Shown here: piece by piece, positions 18,051-26,471 of the stretch
Numbering within the stretch: position 1 is the stretch's first letter
Layout of the letters: each line of letters begins with the position of its first letter
From: Halonotius sp046719765
GTDB taxonomy: Archaea > Halobacteriota > Halobacteria > Halobacteriales > Haloferacaceae
Length of the DNA: 64,000 nucleotides
Assembly (NCBI RefSeq): GCF_046719765.1
Contig: NZ_JABEBY010000002.1
Coordinates: forward strand, 124,001-188,000
Direction of reading: 5' to 3'
Translations under genes and position numbers: made by a program
Notes under the pieces: model-generated
The model's input: the letters and a program-made list of their open reading frames with translations, nothing else
Databases searched by the model: none
What the model was told of the DNA's origin: nothing

Positions 18051-19127
18051 ATGAACGAGAAACGCGCTGTCGTCGCCGCCTTCGGGATCGGCGTCGCCGC
18101 GATCGTCGGCTATCTCGTTGCCCGATTTATCGCCGCGTTCACCATCGCCATCTTTCTGTACTACTCCTCGCGCGGGTTCTACCACCGGCTCAGCCGGGTG
18201 CGGATCGGCGATCGGATCGGGCTGCCGCCACAGCTTCGCGCGCTGACAACGATCTCGCTGTTGGTTGTGCCGTTCGTGTTACTGCTCAGCTACACTGTCG
18301 TCTTGCTCGTCGTGGAGATCGGTGCCTTTGTCCAAACCTACCCCGTCTTAGAGTCGGTTCCCGACAGTGTGGCGTGGTTTGAGGGCCTCGATGAGCTTCC
18401 CTCGCTGACGCTCGATGGGATCATCGCCGCCTATCAGGCCGGCCAACTGGATGCGATTATCGCCTTCGCTGTCGACAACGCTGCCTTTGCGACGAGCCTC
18501 GTCAGCGGGCTGCTGTTGAACGTGTTTATCATCGCCGTCGTCACCTACTACCTGCTCATCGAGGGGTCGACGTTCCGGGCGTGGCTGCTGCGGTTCGATG
18601 ACGACGATATCGTCCGGGAGTTTTTCGAAGCCGCCGACGCGGAGTTGGAGGCCGTGCTGTTCGGCAACCTGCTAAACGTGATCGTCATCTCGCTGATCGG
18701 TGCCATCGTGTTCATGGGGTACAACGCCGTCGCCCCCGCGGCCGTCGCGGTGCCGTATCCGGTGTTGTCCGGCGCGCTGACGGGGGTTGCGAGTCTGATC
18801 CCGGTCATCGGGATGAAGGTCGTCTACGTCCCGCTAACGATCGCGGCGGCGGTGCCGGTCATCCTCGACGGCCAGCCCGCGCTGTTGGTGTATCTGGCCG
18901 GCTTCCTCCTGTTGGCGATCGTCGTCGTCGACACGATCCCGGATATCGTCCTGCGGCCGTATCTCAGCGGTGACACGACACACGTCGGGTTGCTCATGTT
19001 GGCGTACATCTTCGGTCCGGTCGTGTTGGGCTTTTACGGCCTGTTTTTCGCGCCGATGGTGTTGGTGATCGCCCTCACCTTTGCTGACACCGCGCTGCCG
19101 CGGCTGCTCGGTGCCGACCCGGTCTGA
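18051..19127 (+). CDS. AI-2E/PerM-family (UPF0118) membrane permease
   Basis: A 358-residue protein with about eight membrane segments. Family features include the two N-terminal helices, a soluble loop around residues 90-145, the conserved region EAADAELEAVLFGNLLNVIVIS near 190-215, and GVASLIPVIGMKVVYVPLTI near 245-265, matching the G-x-x-x-x-I-P-x-x-G signature. Relatives include autoinducer-2 exporter TqsA and Na+/H+ antiporter-like members; the substrate here is unknown. It has its own TATA box. Confidence 0.85.
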   Translation: MNEKRAVVAAFGIGVAAIVGYLVARFIAAFTIAIFLYYSSRGFYHRLSRVRIGDRIGLPPQLRALTTISLLVVPFVLLLSYTVVLLVVEIGAFVQTYPVLESVPDSVAWFEGLDELPSLTLDGIIAAYQAGQLDAIIAFAVDNAAFATSLVSGLLLNVFIIAVVTYYLLIEGSTFRAWLLRFDDDDIVREFFEAADAELEAVLFGNLLNVIVISLIGAIVFMGYNAVAPAAVAVPYPVLSGALTGVASLIPVIGMKVVYVPLTIAAAVPVILDGQPALLVYLAGFLLLAIVVVDTIPDIVLRPYLSGDTTHVGLLMLAYIFGPVVLGFYGLFFAPMVLVIALTFADTALPRLLGADPV

Positions 19128-19203
19128 CCGCGTGGCTGGGAGGGGCCGCGTCGCAGCCCCTCACCGACGCGAGGTTTTTGTGTTGTTCGCCCCTCCGTGT
19201 GGT

Positions 19204-19878
19204 GTGGCATCGTTCGACGCGGCTCTCTTCGATCTTGACGGGACACTGTGCCAGCACACACAGGACACCCACGCGATGTACGAGCAGGCGTTCGAAGCGA
19301 TCGGCGAACCCCCGTTCGGCGAGCCGGCGGCTCTGTGGGCGGCGTTGACCGGCCCGCCGGATCACGACGATCCGGTCGGCTACTTCGCGGCCGGCTTCGC
19401 CCGCGTGGCCGCCCAACACGGCCGCAGCGACGCTGATCCGCTCGCTCTCGCTCGCGCGTTGCGGTCGGCCATCGACGACAGCGCGGTCGGCTTCTGCCCG
19501 GGAGCCGAGGCGGCACTCGACGCGGCGGCCGCGGTCGGCCCGGTCGGCGTCGTCACGAACGGCCCCGAACGCCGCCAGCGGGCGAAACTCGACGCCTTGG
19601 GCATCGCCGACCGCTTCCGGACGGTCGTCTACGCGGCGGAACTCCCGCGCTCGAAACCGCATGCCGTGCCGTTCGAGCGAGCCGTTGGGAATCTCGGCGT
19701 CGACCGCGAGCGAACGCTGTACGTCGGTGATTCGCTGGCCTACGACGTGGCTGGCGCACAGAACGCCGGGCTGCCGGTCGCGTGGCTCCGTGGCGACGAG
19801 GAGCCCGGCGACTACGAACCGGAGTACGTACTCGACGCGCTGGACGAGCTGCCGGCGATCCTGCGGGGTGAGTCGTGA
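19204..19878 (+). CDS. HAD-superfamily hydrolase
   Basis: A 224-residue phosphatase of the phosphoglycolate phosphatase-like HAD subgroup. Motif I is LFDLDGTL at the N terminus with nucleophile and acid Asp. Motif II is VVTNG, motif III Lys lies in RSKPHAVPF, and motif IV is YVGDSLAYDVAGAQNAG. A helical cap occupies residues about 15-85. I placed the start at the GTG that begins VASFDAALFD; longer frames upstream are Arg-rich and lack coding character. Its stop overlaps the next gene, an APH-fold kinase, suggesting the two act on related small molecules. Confidence 0.87.
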   Translation: MASFDAALFDLDGTLCQHTQDTHAMYEQAFEAIGEPPFGEPAALWAALTGPPDHDDPVGYFAAGFARVAAQHGRSDADPLALARALRSAIDDSAVGFCPGAEAALDAAAAVGPVGVVTNGPERRQRAKLDALGIADRFRTVVYAAELPRSKPHAVPFERAVGNLGVDRERTLYVGDSLAYDVAGAQNAGLPVAWLRGDEEPGDYEPEYVLDALDELPAILRGES

Positions 19879-20840
19879 GCGACGCGCTGCTGGCGGGGCC
19901 GTTCGGCGACGAGCGCGCGCGAGCGGCGGCTGCGGTTGCCCTCGACGCGGTCACGGAGGAACCGATCGATATCGAGGCTATCACCCGCGGCAACCGCAAG
20001 CAGACGGCGATCGCGCGGTTCCCCACCCGCGGGCCGGTGGTCGTCCAAGTCGCCACCGAAGCCGCGTGGCTCCGCACCGAGGCGACACTGCTTCGGGCGA
20101 TCAGAGAGCGGACGTTCGTCCCGGTGCCGCCCGTGTTGACGGCGGGCACCCACGAGGGGGTCGCCTATATGCTCACCGCCTACGTCGCCGGCGGTGACCT
20201 CCACGCGGCGTTTGCCGCCGTCGACAGCGAAACACGGCGCGATCTCGCCCGGTGGTTCGGGCGCGCGCTCGCGCGACTGCACGACGCCTTCGCGTTCGAC
20301 ACCTTCGGCCGGCTCGAACTCGGCGAGTCGGGGTTTACCGCGAGCCAGCCGGACTGGGAGGCGTGGTTCGAAGCGTACGGCAGCCGCGCCATCGACCGCC
20401 TGCCGGCCGCCTTCGACGATATCGCCGACGAGCTTCGGGATCTGCTCGCGGAGCCACCGGACAGCGAACCCACACCGCGGCTGTTCCCGTGGGATTTCCG
20501 CCCCGGCAACGCCCTCGTTGTTGACGGCTCGGTGACGGCTGTGTTGGACTGGGAAGCCCCGCTTGCGGCCCCGCCCGCGCTGTCGATCGCCAAAGCCGAA
20601 TACCTCGTCGCCGACTGGTACGTTGACGATCCCGCACCGCTACGGGCGGGGTTTCGGGCGGGCTACGAGTCGGTGAGAGCGATGCCGGCGGTCGCCCCTG
20701 CCCACCGCGCCGTCGCCATCGCCGCCAGCGCGGTCGACTCCGCCGGCCGGGTGACCAACCCGCGGTATCCGCCGGTCGACCGCGAGGCGGCTGTCGCGTT
20801 CCACCGCGAGGCGCTGGCGTCGGTGTTGGCGACCGATTGA
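19875..20840 (+). CDS. Aminoglycoside phosphotransferase-fold small-molecule kinase
   Basis: A 321-residue kinase-like protein starting at a GTG that overlaps the upstream TGA by 4 bp. The N lobe has VVVQVATEAAWLRTEATLL. The catalytic loop reads FPWDFRPGNALV instead of the usual HGDLxxGN: the HG pair is replaced but the catalytic Asp and the metal-binding Asn are kept. The following VLDWEAPL supplies the second metal Asp. The natural substrate is unknown; it is likely a metabolite kinase rather than a drug resistance gene. Coupling to the HAD phosphatase suggests a kinase/phosphatase pair. Confidence 0.82.
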   Translation: MSDALLAGPFGDERARAAAAVALDAVTEEPIDIEAITRGNRKQTAIARFPTRGPVVVQVATEAAWLRTEATLLRAIRERTFVPVPPVLTAGTHEGVAYMLTAYVAGGDLHAAFAAVDSETRRDLARWFGRALARLHDAFAFDTFGRLELGESGFTASQPDWEAWFEAYGSRAIDRLPAAFDDIADELRDLLAEPPDSEPTPRLFPWDFRPGNALVVDGSVTAVLDWEAPLAAPPALSIAKAEYLVADWYVDDPAPLRAGFRAGYESVRAMPAVAPAHRAVAIAASAVDSAGRVTNPRYPPVDREAAVAFHREALASVLATD

Positions 20841-20857
20841 GGCGATGTGAGTGGATA

Positions 20858-21079
20858 TCAGAGTGGCGATCCTCTGCCGGTGAGTGCTGCCCACGCGAAC
20901 AGGCCGAACAGTAGCAATCCGATGGCGAGCAATCCGAGGAGGAACGCACGGCTCACCTCGCCGTCGTCGGCGGTGTCGTCGCCTCCGGTACCGTCACGCG
21001 TTGGCTCGCTTTCGGTGGCCGCGTCGGTGTCGTTCCGTGCGCTGTCGTCGCTGGGTTCGGTCGGTGACTCCGCGCTCAT
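20858..21079 (-). CDS. Small acidic single-pass membrane protein
   Basis: A 73-residue protein. The first 43 residues are Ser/Thr/Asp/Glu low-complexity; residues about 44-66 form one TM helix (AFLLGLLAIGLLLFGLFAWA). It converges with the kinase gene. Many haloarchaea carry short proteins of this layout near lipoprotein genes. Function unknown. Confidence 0.65.
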   Translation of the reverse strand: MSAESPTEPSDDSARNDTDAATESEPTRDGTGGDDTADDGEVSRAFLLGLLAIGLLLFGLFAWAALTGRGSPL

Positions 21080-21179
21080 AGTGGTGGGAGGTGAGCCGGA
21101 CGGATAGCCGCTTTGTCAGCCGGACGCCGCGACCCTGATCTCGCTGTCGCTGTGGCTACTCCAATGTGATCGAAAACCC

Positions 21180-21815
21180 CTACGTCGCTGCGCCGTCGCT
21201 CTCGGCGTTGTCGCCGGTGAGCGAGATCGTTGTTTCGAAGCGGTAGTCGCCGACCGGGAGACAGCCGTCGGCCTCGGTCGTCGCATACAGGTCGACCGGT
21301 CGGCTGCTCGACTCGCCGGCCGCGATCTCGAAGGTGCGATACTCCTCGGTCGTGGCGATCCGGTCGCTGAGCCGCCAGCAGTCGGATTCGGCGGGGTAGT
21401 TGTCGCTGGCGGGCGGCAGGAGGATTAGCGTCCCCGAGTCGGCGGTGACGTACTCGAAGTGGACAGCGCGGCCTTCGCCGACGCTGACCGCCTCCTCGCT
21501 CGTGTTGGTGAGCGTTGTCCGGAGCCGCGGGGGATGCTCGGTCGTGGCGGCCTCCCGAACCACCTCGACGGCTGGCTGGATCGGGAGCTCGGGGTCGTCG
21601 TCGGTCGCGGCGATGGTGACCCCCGGCCCGCCCGTGCCCGTGGGGCGGGTTTCGTTGCCGCCGTCGGTCGCGTTGTCTGTCTCGTTGTCGATCGGGGTGT
21701 CGGTCTCGTTGTCGGTTTCGTTGGTTTCGGGGACGGTGCCGATACAGCCGGCGAGCCCGGCGGGGAGGGCGGCCCCGCCAGCGTATTGGAGGTAGCGTCG
21801 TCGTGTTGCATCCAT
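21180..21815 (-). CDS. Tat lipoprotein of unknown function
   Basis: A 211-residue protein starting at the ATG before DATRRRYLQYAGG. It has a twin-arginine signal and lipobox GLAGC at about residue 24. Residues about 30-60 are an Asn/Glu/Thr/Asp repeat (NETDNETDTP type) encoded by an imperfect short tandem repeat near 21650-21730, which acts as a spacer and potential N-glycosylation zone (N-x-T sequons). The C-terminal domain is an all-beta fold with Cys pairs (DCWRLSDR, DGCLPVGDYRFET) resembling an immunoglobulin-like domain. Confidence 0.75.
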   Translation of the reverse strand: MDATRRRYLQYAGGAALPAGLAGCIGTVPETNETDNETDTPIDNETDNATDGGNETRPTGTGGPGVTIAATDDDPELPIQPAVEVVREAATTEHPPRLRTTLTNTSEEAVSVGEGRAVHFEYVTADSGTLILLPPASDNYPAESDCWRLSDRIATTEEYRTFEIAAGESSSRPVDLYATTEADGCLPVGDYRFETTISLTGDNAESDGAAT

Positions 21816-21916
21816 AGGCTGGAGGACAGCCGCGAGACATGTAACTGTATCTGCTGTCTGCGGGTGTTGACGGCGTGCGGCGAAACCGTTTAGCGCGTGT
21901 GACGGCATGTACAATC

Positions 21917-22150
21917 ATGAACAACGTTCCGGGGGACGCGCCCGCGCGATGCCCGGCCTGTGGCCGCCCGTATGCATCCGTGAGCGCTCACAGTGGCAGT
22001 TTGATGGTGAATCTCCTCGACAACGAGCGATATCAGCGGGTCTGTTTCGAGCCCGAATCACAGGACGGCGACCCCTGTGTCTACTTCTATCATCATACCC
22101 ACGAGCAAGCGGCGATCTCAAAGGGGAGCGATACGGCCACGACGGGGTGA
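21917..22150 (+). CDS. Small CxxC protein conserved in haloarchaea
   Basis: A 77-residue protein beginning MNNVPGDAPARCPACGRPY, with one CPACG knuckle and a later single Cys and His pair (YFYHHTHE). It may bind one zinc. I recall closely similar short proteins across haloarchaea but no assigned function. The start is the ATG before NNVPGD; the longer upstream extension is basic and non-coding in character. Confidence 0.68.
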   Translation: MNNVPGDAPARCPACGRPYASVSAHSGSLMVNLLDNERYQRVCFEPESQDGDPCVYFYHHTHEQAAISKGSDTATTG

Positions 22151-22226
22151 GTGCAAAAATTCGGCTTTGTTGAGAATCACCGTGATGTTGACTAACGTTG
22201 CAAACTGATGCTGAAGATGTGAAGTG

Positions 22227-22550
22227 TCAACTCCGTGGTGGCCACCACGAATGACGACTCCAACCTTCGTAGTGACTATCACGCCATTTGAGTTCTTGCG
22301 GATCTCGATTGCATTTCAAGACGAGAAAATCTAAGAGTTTCCCGAACTGATCATGATCGATCCGCACTCGATCATTCGAAACGATAATAAACGGATGGTC
22401 TGTCCGAAGTTCATCTATTGCATCCTTGGCATCACCCTCATGTTCAACAGCCGATCGACTCACTAGTTCTTCTCTATCAATCGGTGTTCCCCACGTATGC
22501 TGATTGAATAACGCAGACAGAACGGCACAAATCGCATCACAATCAGCCAT
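22227..22550 (-). CDS. Small hypothetical protein, possible winged-helix fold
   Basis: A 107-residue protein in AT-richer DNA. Helix-turn-helix-like spacing is seen in DREELVSRSAV...DAKDAIDELRTDHPFIIVSNDRVRI, the last part resembling a beta-wing. Tryptophan-rich C terminus (WRDSHYEGWSRHSWWPP). Possibly a DNA-binding or toxin-antitoxin-type protein; not recognised. Confidence 0.6.
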   Translation of the reverse strand: MADCDAICAVLSALFNQHTWGTPIDREELVSRSAVEHEGDAKDAIDELRTDHPFIIVSNDRVRIDHDQFGKLLDFLVLKCNRDPQELKWRDSHYEGWSRHSWWPPRS

Positions 22551-22662
22551 TGACAGTTGTTAGTCAGTATGGGTGTTAAATCACCTGTTATTACGGTAAC
22601 GTCTAAAATCAATTTGTGACGAATACCAAAGCATTTTGTGACAAGAGAATAGATCAAGTAAT

Positions 22663-23124
22663 ATGGCTGGGACAGCGGACTCGGATTCGGAGCAATTGAG
22701 CGACGAGGCCGCCGAAATGAGTGAGGTTAGGCACACTAGCCCAAGTGTATGGATGGCACTCACAGGTAACGAGACGATCCCGTTAGTGGTTGATGCACTG
22801 CTTGATGCCCCACCAGGAAAAGAATTTAATAAAACAGAGTTAGCTGAGTATGCGGGAACCACACACCAATCGATCCAAAACCACATCGACAACTTGGTTG
22901 GTTTTCAAATAATTGAAGCAGTCCCTGACACACAACCGACTCGCTATCGACTCGATACCGATAGTCCCGTTGTGAAACAGCTTTTCAAATTGACTACCAA
23001 TCTGGATGAAGTAGCAAGAACTAATGAGAAACTCGAAGCAAAACGAGAGGACACCCCGTCAACCCCGGCGGACTTGAATCCAAATTACCCTGGACGTAAG
23101 CGAGCTAACGAGTTCGATGTATGA
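22663..23124 (+). CDS. Winged helix-turn-helix DNA-binding protein
   Basis: A 153-residue protein. Residues about 45-95 form a wHTH: FNKTELAEYAGTTHQSIQNH with recognition-helix spacing, followed by a wing ending PTRYRLDTDSPVV. The C-terminal 40 residues are charged and helical. Such haloarchaeal wHTH proteins often regulate an adjacent gene; here the ATGT junction overlaps the next start by 4 bp. GC content is well below that of neighbouring core genes, which suggests acquisition by transfer. Confidence 0.8.
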   Translation: MAGTADSDSEQLSDEAAEMSEVRHTSPSVWMALTGNETIPLVVDALLDAPPGKEFNKTELAEYAGTTHQSIQNHIDNLVGFQIIEAVPDTQPTRYRLDTDSPVVKQLFKLTTNLDEVARTNEKLEAKREDTPSTPADLNPNYPGRKRANEFDV

Positions 23125-23780
23125 CTACAGACGAACGCCATGAATACCATTCCGAGACGGAATTGGCTGATCTGAATGCGGAGATTGCCAGTGATTTAGA
23201 AAAGCTTGGATTAAAACAGACCGATGTCGAATCAACAATCAAAAATGATGATAATGAGGATTCGAAATATCATATTATTACTTTCGAGTCCAGAGCTGGC
23301 CACAGATATCAATTATATACTGTCCCAGAAATTTATCCGTCAATCCTATCATTTGAATATAACCTAGCTAGACAGGTTGGTCGTGGTCTAGATGAAGCGA
23401 CCATTGCTGATCTCCTAACAGACCTACCCGAGGAGTTTCCTCTTGATGTGGATGAAAAGAAAACAGAATCAGCTGGGCTTATTGCACTCTCTAACATGAG
23501 TGATGCGGAATTAGAGGAACTGAACTACCGAATCATAGATGAGGTAAACACGGATCGAGTGGATTTTGAAACACGAATGTATGAGGAGGTTATTCACTCA
23601 GTCAGGATTATGGGGGCGTTGTTCCCGAAAGAGGACAGCCATACAATCCAACATACAGAGGAAATCCAGATAGCGATCCAATCAACAGGTATCCGATTGA
23701 ATCAATTTATCATGTATGCATTCTCGGGCTTGGATGGGAAAGATACTGAAGATATAACTTCTGAGGGGCCGTTATTCTGA
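23121..23780 (+). CDS. Hypothetical protein translationally coupled to a wHTH regulator
   Basis: A 219-residue soluble, acidic protein in low-GC DNA. No motif recognised. Features: a strand-rich middle (YHIITFESRAGHRYQLYTVPEI) and a helical C-terminal half. The start overlaps the wHTH stop, so the pair is a two-gene unit. It could be an effector or partner of the regulator. Confidence 0.7.
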   Translation: MTTDERHEYHSETELADLNAEIASDLEKLGLKQTDVESTIKNDDNEDSKYHIITFESRAGHRYQLYTVPEIYPSILSFEYNLARQVGRGLDEATIADLLTDLPEEFPLDVDEKKTESAGLIALSNMSDAELEELNYRIIDEVNTDRVDFETRMYEEVIHSVRIMGALFPKEDSHTIQHTEEIQIAIQSTGIRLNQFIMYAFSGLDGKDTEDITSEGPLF

Positions 23781-23878
23781 TTCCTAAGCAAACATTGTTG
23801 CTTCTCGTGTCTCCGTGATCCAGTCTTGTGTATAAAAAGTATATATGCGTAAATGGAATAACCGCAGGGGCAACCTTC

Positions 23879-24325
23879 TCATTGAGAGAAATTCTCAATC
23901 GTTTCTTGCACCTGTTCCCAGTGACTCCCCTTCCAGAAGAACTGCCCACAGTCACGACACTGCCAGACAGTCACCCCATCGGGTGCGTGCTCCGGTCGCT
24001 CACCCGACTCGATCGCGTCGACACGGCCGTTACAGACGCTACACCGTTCGGGCTCGTTCGGGAGGTCGATGTCGACCCCGTGGGCCTGTAGCTCGGCGAG
24101 TTGGCCCTCGATCTCGCGGTCGGTCAGCAGGATCGCGCCGTCGGTGCTGGCGGCGAGATCACGGTCGCGGGTGACCAGCGTGCGGCCGCTGGCGTGGGCA
24201 CGCTCGCGGATCGCCGCGTCGGCTTCGAGATTCTCTTCTCCAGCGTAGACGGTATCGTAGCCACACATCCGCAGATAGGTGGAAAGTTTGCCAACCATCA
24301 CATCCAGCAACAACTGCCGCGACAT
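23879..24325 (-). CDS. Mut7-C RNase-domain protein
   Basis: A 148-residue protein of the Mut7-C family: PIN-like N-terminal domain with D8 in LLLDVMVGKLSTYLRMCG and TRDRDLA near residue 53, followed by a C-terminal zinc ribbon CSVC...CRDCGQFFWKGSHW. Family members are predicted RNases. Converges with the low-GC unit and is upstream-flanked by a small gene on the same strand. Confidence 0.88.
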   Translation of the reverse strand: MSRQLLLDVMVGKLSTYLRMCGYDTVYAGEENLEADAAIRERAHASGRTLVTRDRDLAASTDGAILLTDREIEGQLAELQAHGVDIDLPNEPERCSVCNGRVDAIESGERPEHAPDGVTVWQCRDCGQFFWKGSHWEQVQETIENFSQ

Positions 24326-24361
24326 CTCACGTCGTGATCGTCGACGGTGTGCCCGCCACGG

Positions 24362-24574
24362 TCAACACTCGGATTCGGTGTGTGACCACTGTGGCTCCTG
24401 TGGCAGCCCCAACACAGCCTGTCGAACCGTTGTCTCGTCGAGCGCGCCGCGCAGGCGATCGCGGGCGTCAAACCCAACGGCTGGATGATGTCGGTCAGCG
24501 GGCGATTCAGTGGTCGTCTCATGGTCGGTCTCGGGGTCGTCACCCGAGCGTCGGTGGCGAACGGCGTTCATCAA
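24362..24574 (-). CDS. Small hypothetical protein upstream of the Mut7-C gene
   Basis: A 70-residue acidic/His-rich protein. Codons show strong G/C third positions in this frame, supporting translation, and it ends 36 bp before the Mut7-C gene on the same strand. The C-terminal half (RDRLRGALDETTVRQAVLGLP) is helical. Not recognised. Confidence 0.45.
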   Translation of the reverse strand: MMNAVRHRRSGDDPETDHETTTESPADRHHPAVGFDARDRLRGALDETTVRQAVLGLPQEPQWSHTESEC

Positions 24575-24761
24575 CAGAGTATACGACCTCTCAGAAGATA
24601 AGCGGTAGCCATGCGGAGTGAAAGTGAAAATCCTGGCAGGCTGGCGAGTTGGTGCGCACGACCGGTGTGGTAATCGTCGCTGCCCGGAGTGGGTGATCGA
24701 CGCGTGCGTGAGCGATCAGTCGGTGGGTGGTTTCAAGTTCGCTCGGGAAAACAGACGACCG

Positions 24762-25346
24762 ATGGCCCTCCACGAGCAGTACGACATCAGCGGTATCGCG
24801 TTGGACGACGACAGCTATACCGTTATTCAGGGTGTCTTCCGGAACAAGTACAAAGCCCTTGACAGCGCGGGGGAGACGGTGCTGCGGGGCAAACAGGAGT
24901 TGTTCAAGCTCAAAGAGAAGTTTCCGTTTGTCGACGCCGACGGCGAGGAGGTGTTCAGAGTCACCGCCAGCAGCATCATCGACATCGCCGGCGACTACGT
25001 CCTGTCGGACGCTGCCACCGATGAACCGGTCGTGATCCTCGACAACGACTTCTCGCTGCTGCAGGATACGTGGACGATCCGCGATCCCCAGACACGGGAG
25101 GCGTTGGCCGAGATCGACTCCCGCGGCGCAGCGGTGACGCTGGCCCGGAATCTGCTCCCGTTCGGCGAGCTGATCCCGCACAAATACGAGATCACCGATC
25201 CCGAGGGCGGTCACGTCGGCTCGATCGACGGCCAGTTCACGCTGCTCAAGGATACCTACGAGGTAACCATCGACGATGCCAGCCGCGTACCGAAAGAGCC
25301 GATCCTCGCGGCGGCGATGGTGATCGACGCGATTCAGGGCAACTGA
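24762..25346 (+). CDS. LURP-one-related (Tubby-like fold) protein
   Basis: A 194-residue protein with the repeated strands of the LURP-one/Tubby C-terminal-like fold: YTVIQGVFRNKYKALDSAGETVLRGKQELFKLKEKF at the start, then DNDFSLLQDTWTIRD, and the closing FTLLKDTYEVTIDD followed by a hydrophobic helix ILAAAMVIDAI. These proteins are thought to bind membranes or phosphoinositide-like lipids. ATG 24762 is preferred; the 48-residue upstream extension has no coding character. Confidence 0.82.
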   Translation: MALHEQYDISGIALDDDSYTVIQGVFRNKYKALDSAGETVLRGKQELFKLKEKFPFVDADGEEVFRVTASSIIDIAGDYVLSDAATDEPVVILDNDFSLLQDTWTIRDPQTREALAEIDSRGAAVTLARNLLPFGELIPHKYEITDPEGGHVGSIDGQFTLLKDTYEVTIDDASRVPKEPILAAAMVIDAIQGN

Positions 25347-25352
25347 CCACGA

Positions 25353-25778
25353 TCACAGCACGACCGTCTCGATATCGTCGATACCATCGATACCGCCAAA
25401 ATCCGGATCCCCGGAATAGAGGGCGTCACAGTCGTCGTGAACGATCGCGGTGGCGAGATGGATCGCATCCGCGTACGACAGCTCCCGCTCGCCGGGGTCG
25501 TAATACTCCGCCCGGAGCTCGGCGGCGTACTCGGCGATCTCGTCGACCAATGGCAGACTCTCGATATACTCGAAATCCTGGATCGCGTTGACGGTTTCGG
25601 CCGCGGTTGCGTTGTCCTCGACACGCCGAACACGATATGAGACCTCTGCGATGACCGTTGGGGCGATGAGCCCGCCGGTATCAGCCGTGTTCGCCCGTTG
25701 GATGACGGCTTCCGCCGCCTCGGTTTTCTCGCCACTGAAGACGTATTCGAGCCAGACCCACGAATCCAGAAAGATCAC
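25353..25778 (-). CDS. PIN-domain ribonuclease toxin (VapC-like)
   Basis: A 141-residue PIN protein. Metal-binding acidic residues are visible at D5 (MIFLDSWVW), E45 (IAEVSYR), D103 (SYADAIHLA) and D124 (YSGDPDF). VapC toxins cut tRNA or other RNA when freed from their antitoxin. The start overlaps the antitoxin stop by 4 bp, the normal order for VapBC operons. The gene converges with the LURP-one gene (6 bp apart). Confidence 0.9.
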   Translation of the reverse strand: MIFLDSWVWLEYVFSGEKTEAAEAVIQRANTADTGGLIAPTVIAEVSYRVRRVEDNATAAETVNAIQDFEYIESLPLVDEIAEYAAELRAEYYDPGERELSYADAIHLATAIVHDDCDALYSGDPDFGGIDGIDDIETVVL

Positions 25779-26044
25779 GACTCCTCCTCGGTGAGCTGTG
25801 ACTCCCAGGCCTGTTTCGATTCCCGGCGCAGCTGCTCGATGTCGATCTCGTGGGTCGACAGCTGGTCTTGAATCGCCCGCAGCCGCTCCATCGGCGGCTC
25901 CTTCGGTCGGACGCGGAGTGACCCGTCGTCATCGAGGATGAACTCGACTTCCGTCCCCGCTTCAAGCCCGAGTTTTTCTCGAATCCGCTTTGGGATCGTC
26001 ACCTGTCCTTTGCTCGTGAGCGTGGCGTTCTCTGAAACACTCAT
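25775..26044 (-). CDS. AbrB/MazE/SpoVT-type antitoxin (VapB-like)
   Basis: An 89-residue antitoxin with a swapped-hairpin AbrB domain: SENATLTSKGQVTIPKRIRE, LGLEAGTEVEFILDD. The C-terminal half is helical and acidic and should wrap the toxin. I placed the start at the ATG before SVSENATL; ten more codons upstream are open but would include the AT-rich promoter region. Antitoxin-toxin complexes usually repress their own promoter. Confidence 0.9.
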   Translation of the reverse strand: MSVSENATLTSKGQVTIPKRIREKLGLEAGTEVEFILDDDGSLRVRPKEPPMERLRAIQDQLSTHEIDIEQLRRESKQAWESQLTEEES

Positions 26045-26054
26045 CCTTACGCTA

Positions 26055-26062
26055 AATATATT
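26055..26062 (-). promoter_or_regulatory. Candidate operator/TATA region of the VapBC-like operon
   Basis: A perfect 8-bp palindrome AATATATT lies 11 bp before the antitoxin ATG. A second TTTATG element (minus strand, about 26072-26077) lies at TATA-box distance. The palindrome would overlap the transcription start and could be bound by the AbrB-type antitoxin; this is inference. Confidence 0.35.
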
Positions 26063-26290
26063 CCTTACACACATAAATCTACATTACTCTCGGATGGAGG
26101 TACCCCGATTCTCGTTGGCTCTCGATGATTTCGGCAACGATGAATCGCAGACGGCGACGACCCGCGTTTGGACACCGGTTGAACTCATCCACACGAAGCG
26201 CACGCAGAGATGTGTATAACAGTCGATATCGACGGCTTCAGAGCCTCACACAAACGTTTCTACTCGGCTTACAATCGCGTGGAAAACGAA

Positions 26291-26364
26291 TGGGCCGACA
26301 CGGATTTGAACCGCGGACCTCCCGGTTATCAGCCGAGCGCTCAACCTGACTGAGCTATCGGCCC
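26291..26364 (-). tRNA. tRNA-Ile (anticodon GAU)
   Basis: A complete 74-nt cloverleaf read on the minus strand: acceptor stem GGGCCGA/TCGGCCC with discriminator A, D stem GCTC/GAGC, anticodon stem CTCGG/CCGGG with loop CTGATAA (anticodon GAU), and T arm CGCGG-TTCAAAT-CCGTG. No intron is present and CCA is not encoded. Confidence 0.96.
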
Positions 26365-26471
26365 CAACGCAACTGCTCGTAGCGGGGGACTCTGTTTAAC
26401 AGTTTCCTTTCGCCACCGGGGCTCCGTCAGTCGGTTTCGGAGAACACAGTTCGCGTCTCGGTGCGGGTCGG

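Noticed and set aside
20335..20949. 204-codon minus-strand frame over the APH-fold kinase
   Set aside because: Arg/Pro-rich antisense frame with no motif; the plus-strand kinase has the catalytic loop.
21640..21735. CRISPR-like or tandem repeat array
   Set aside because: The short repeated TCGTTGTC units encode an Asn/Glu/Thr/Asp linker of a lipoprotein; no spacer structure.
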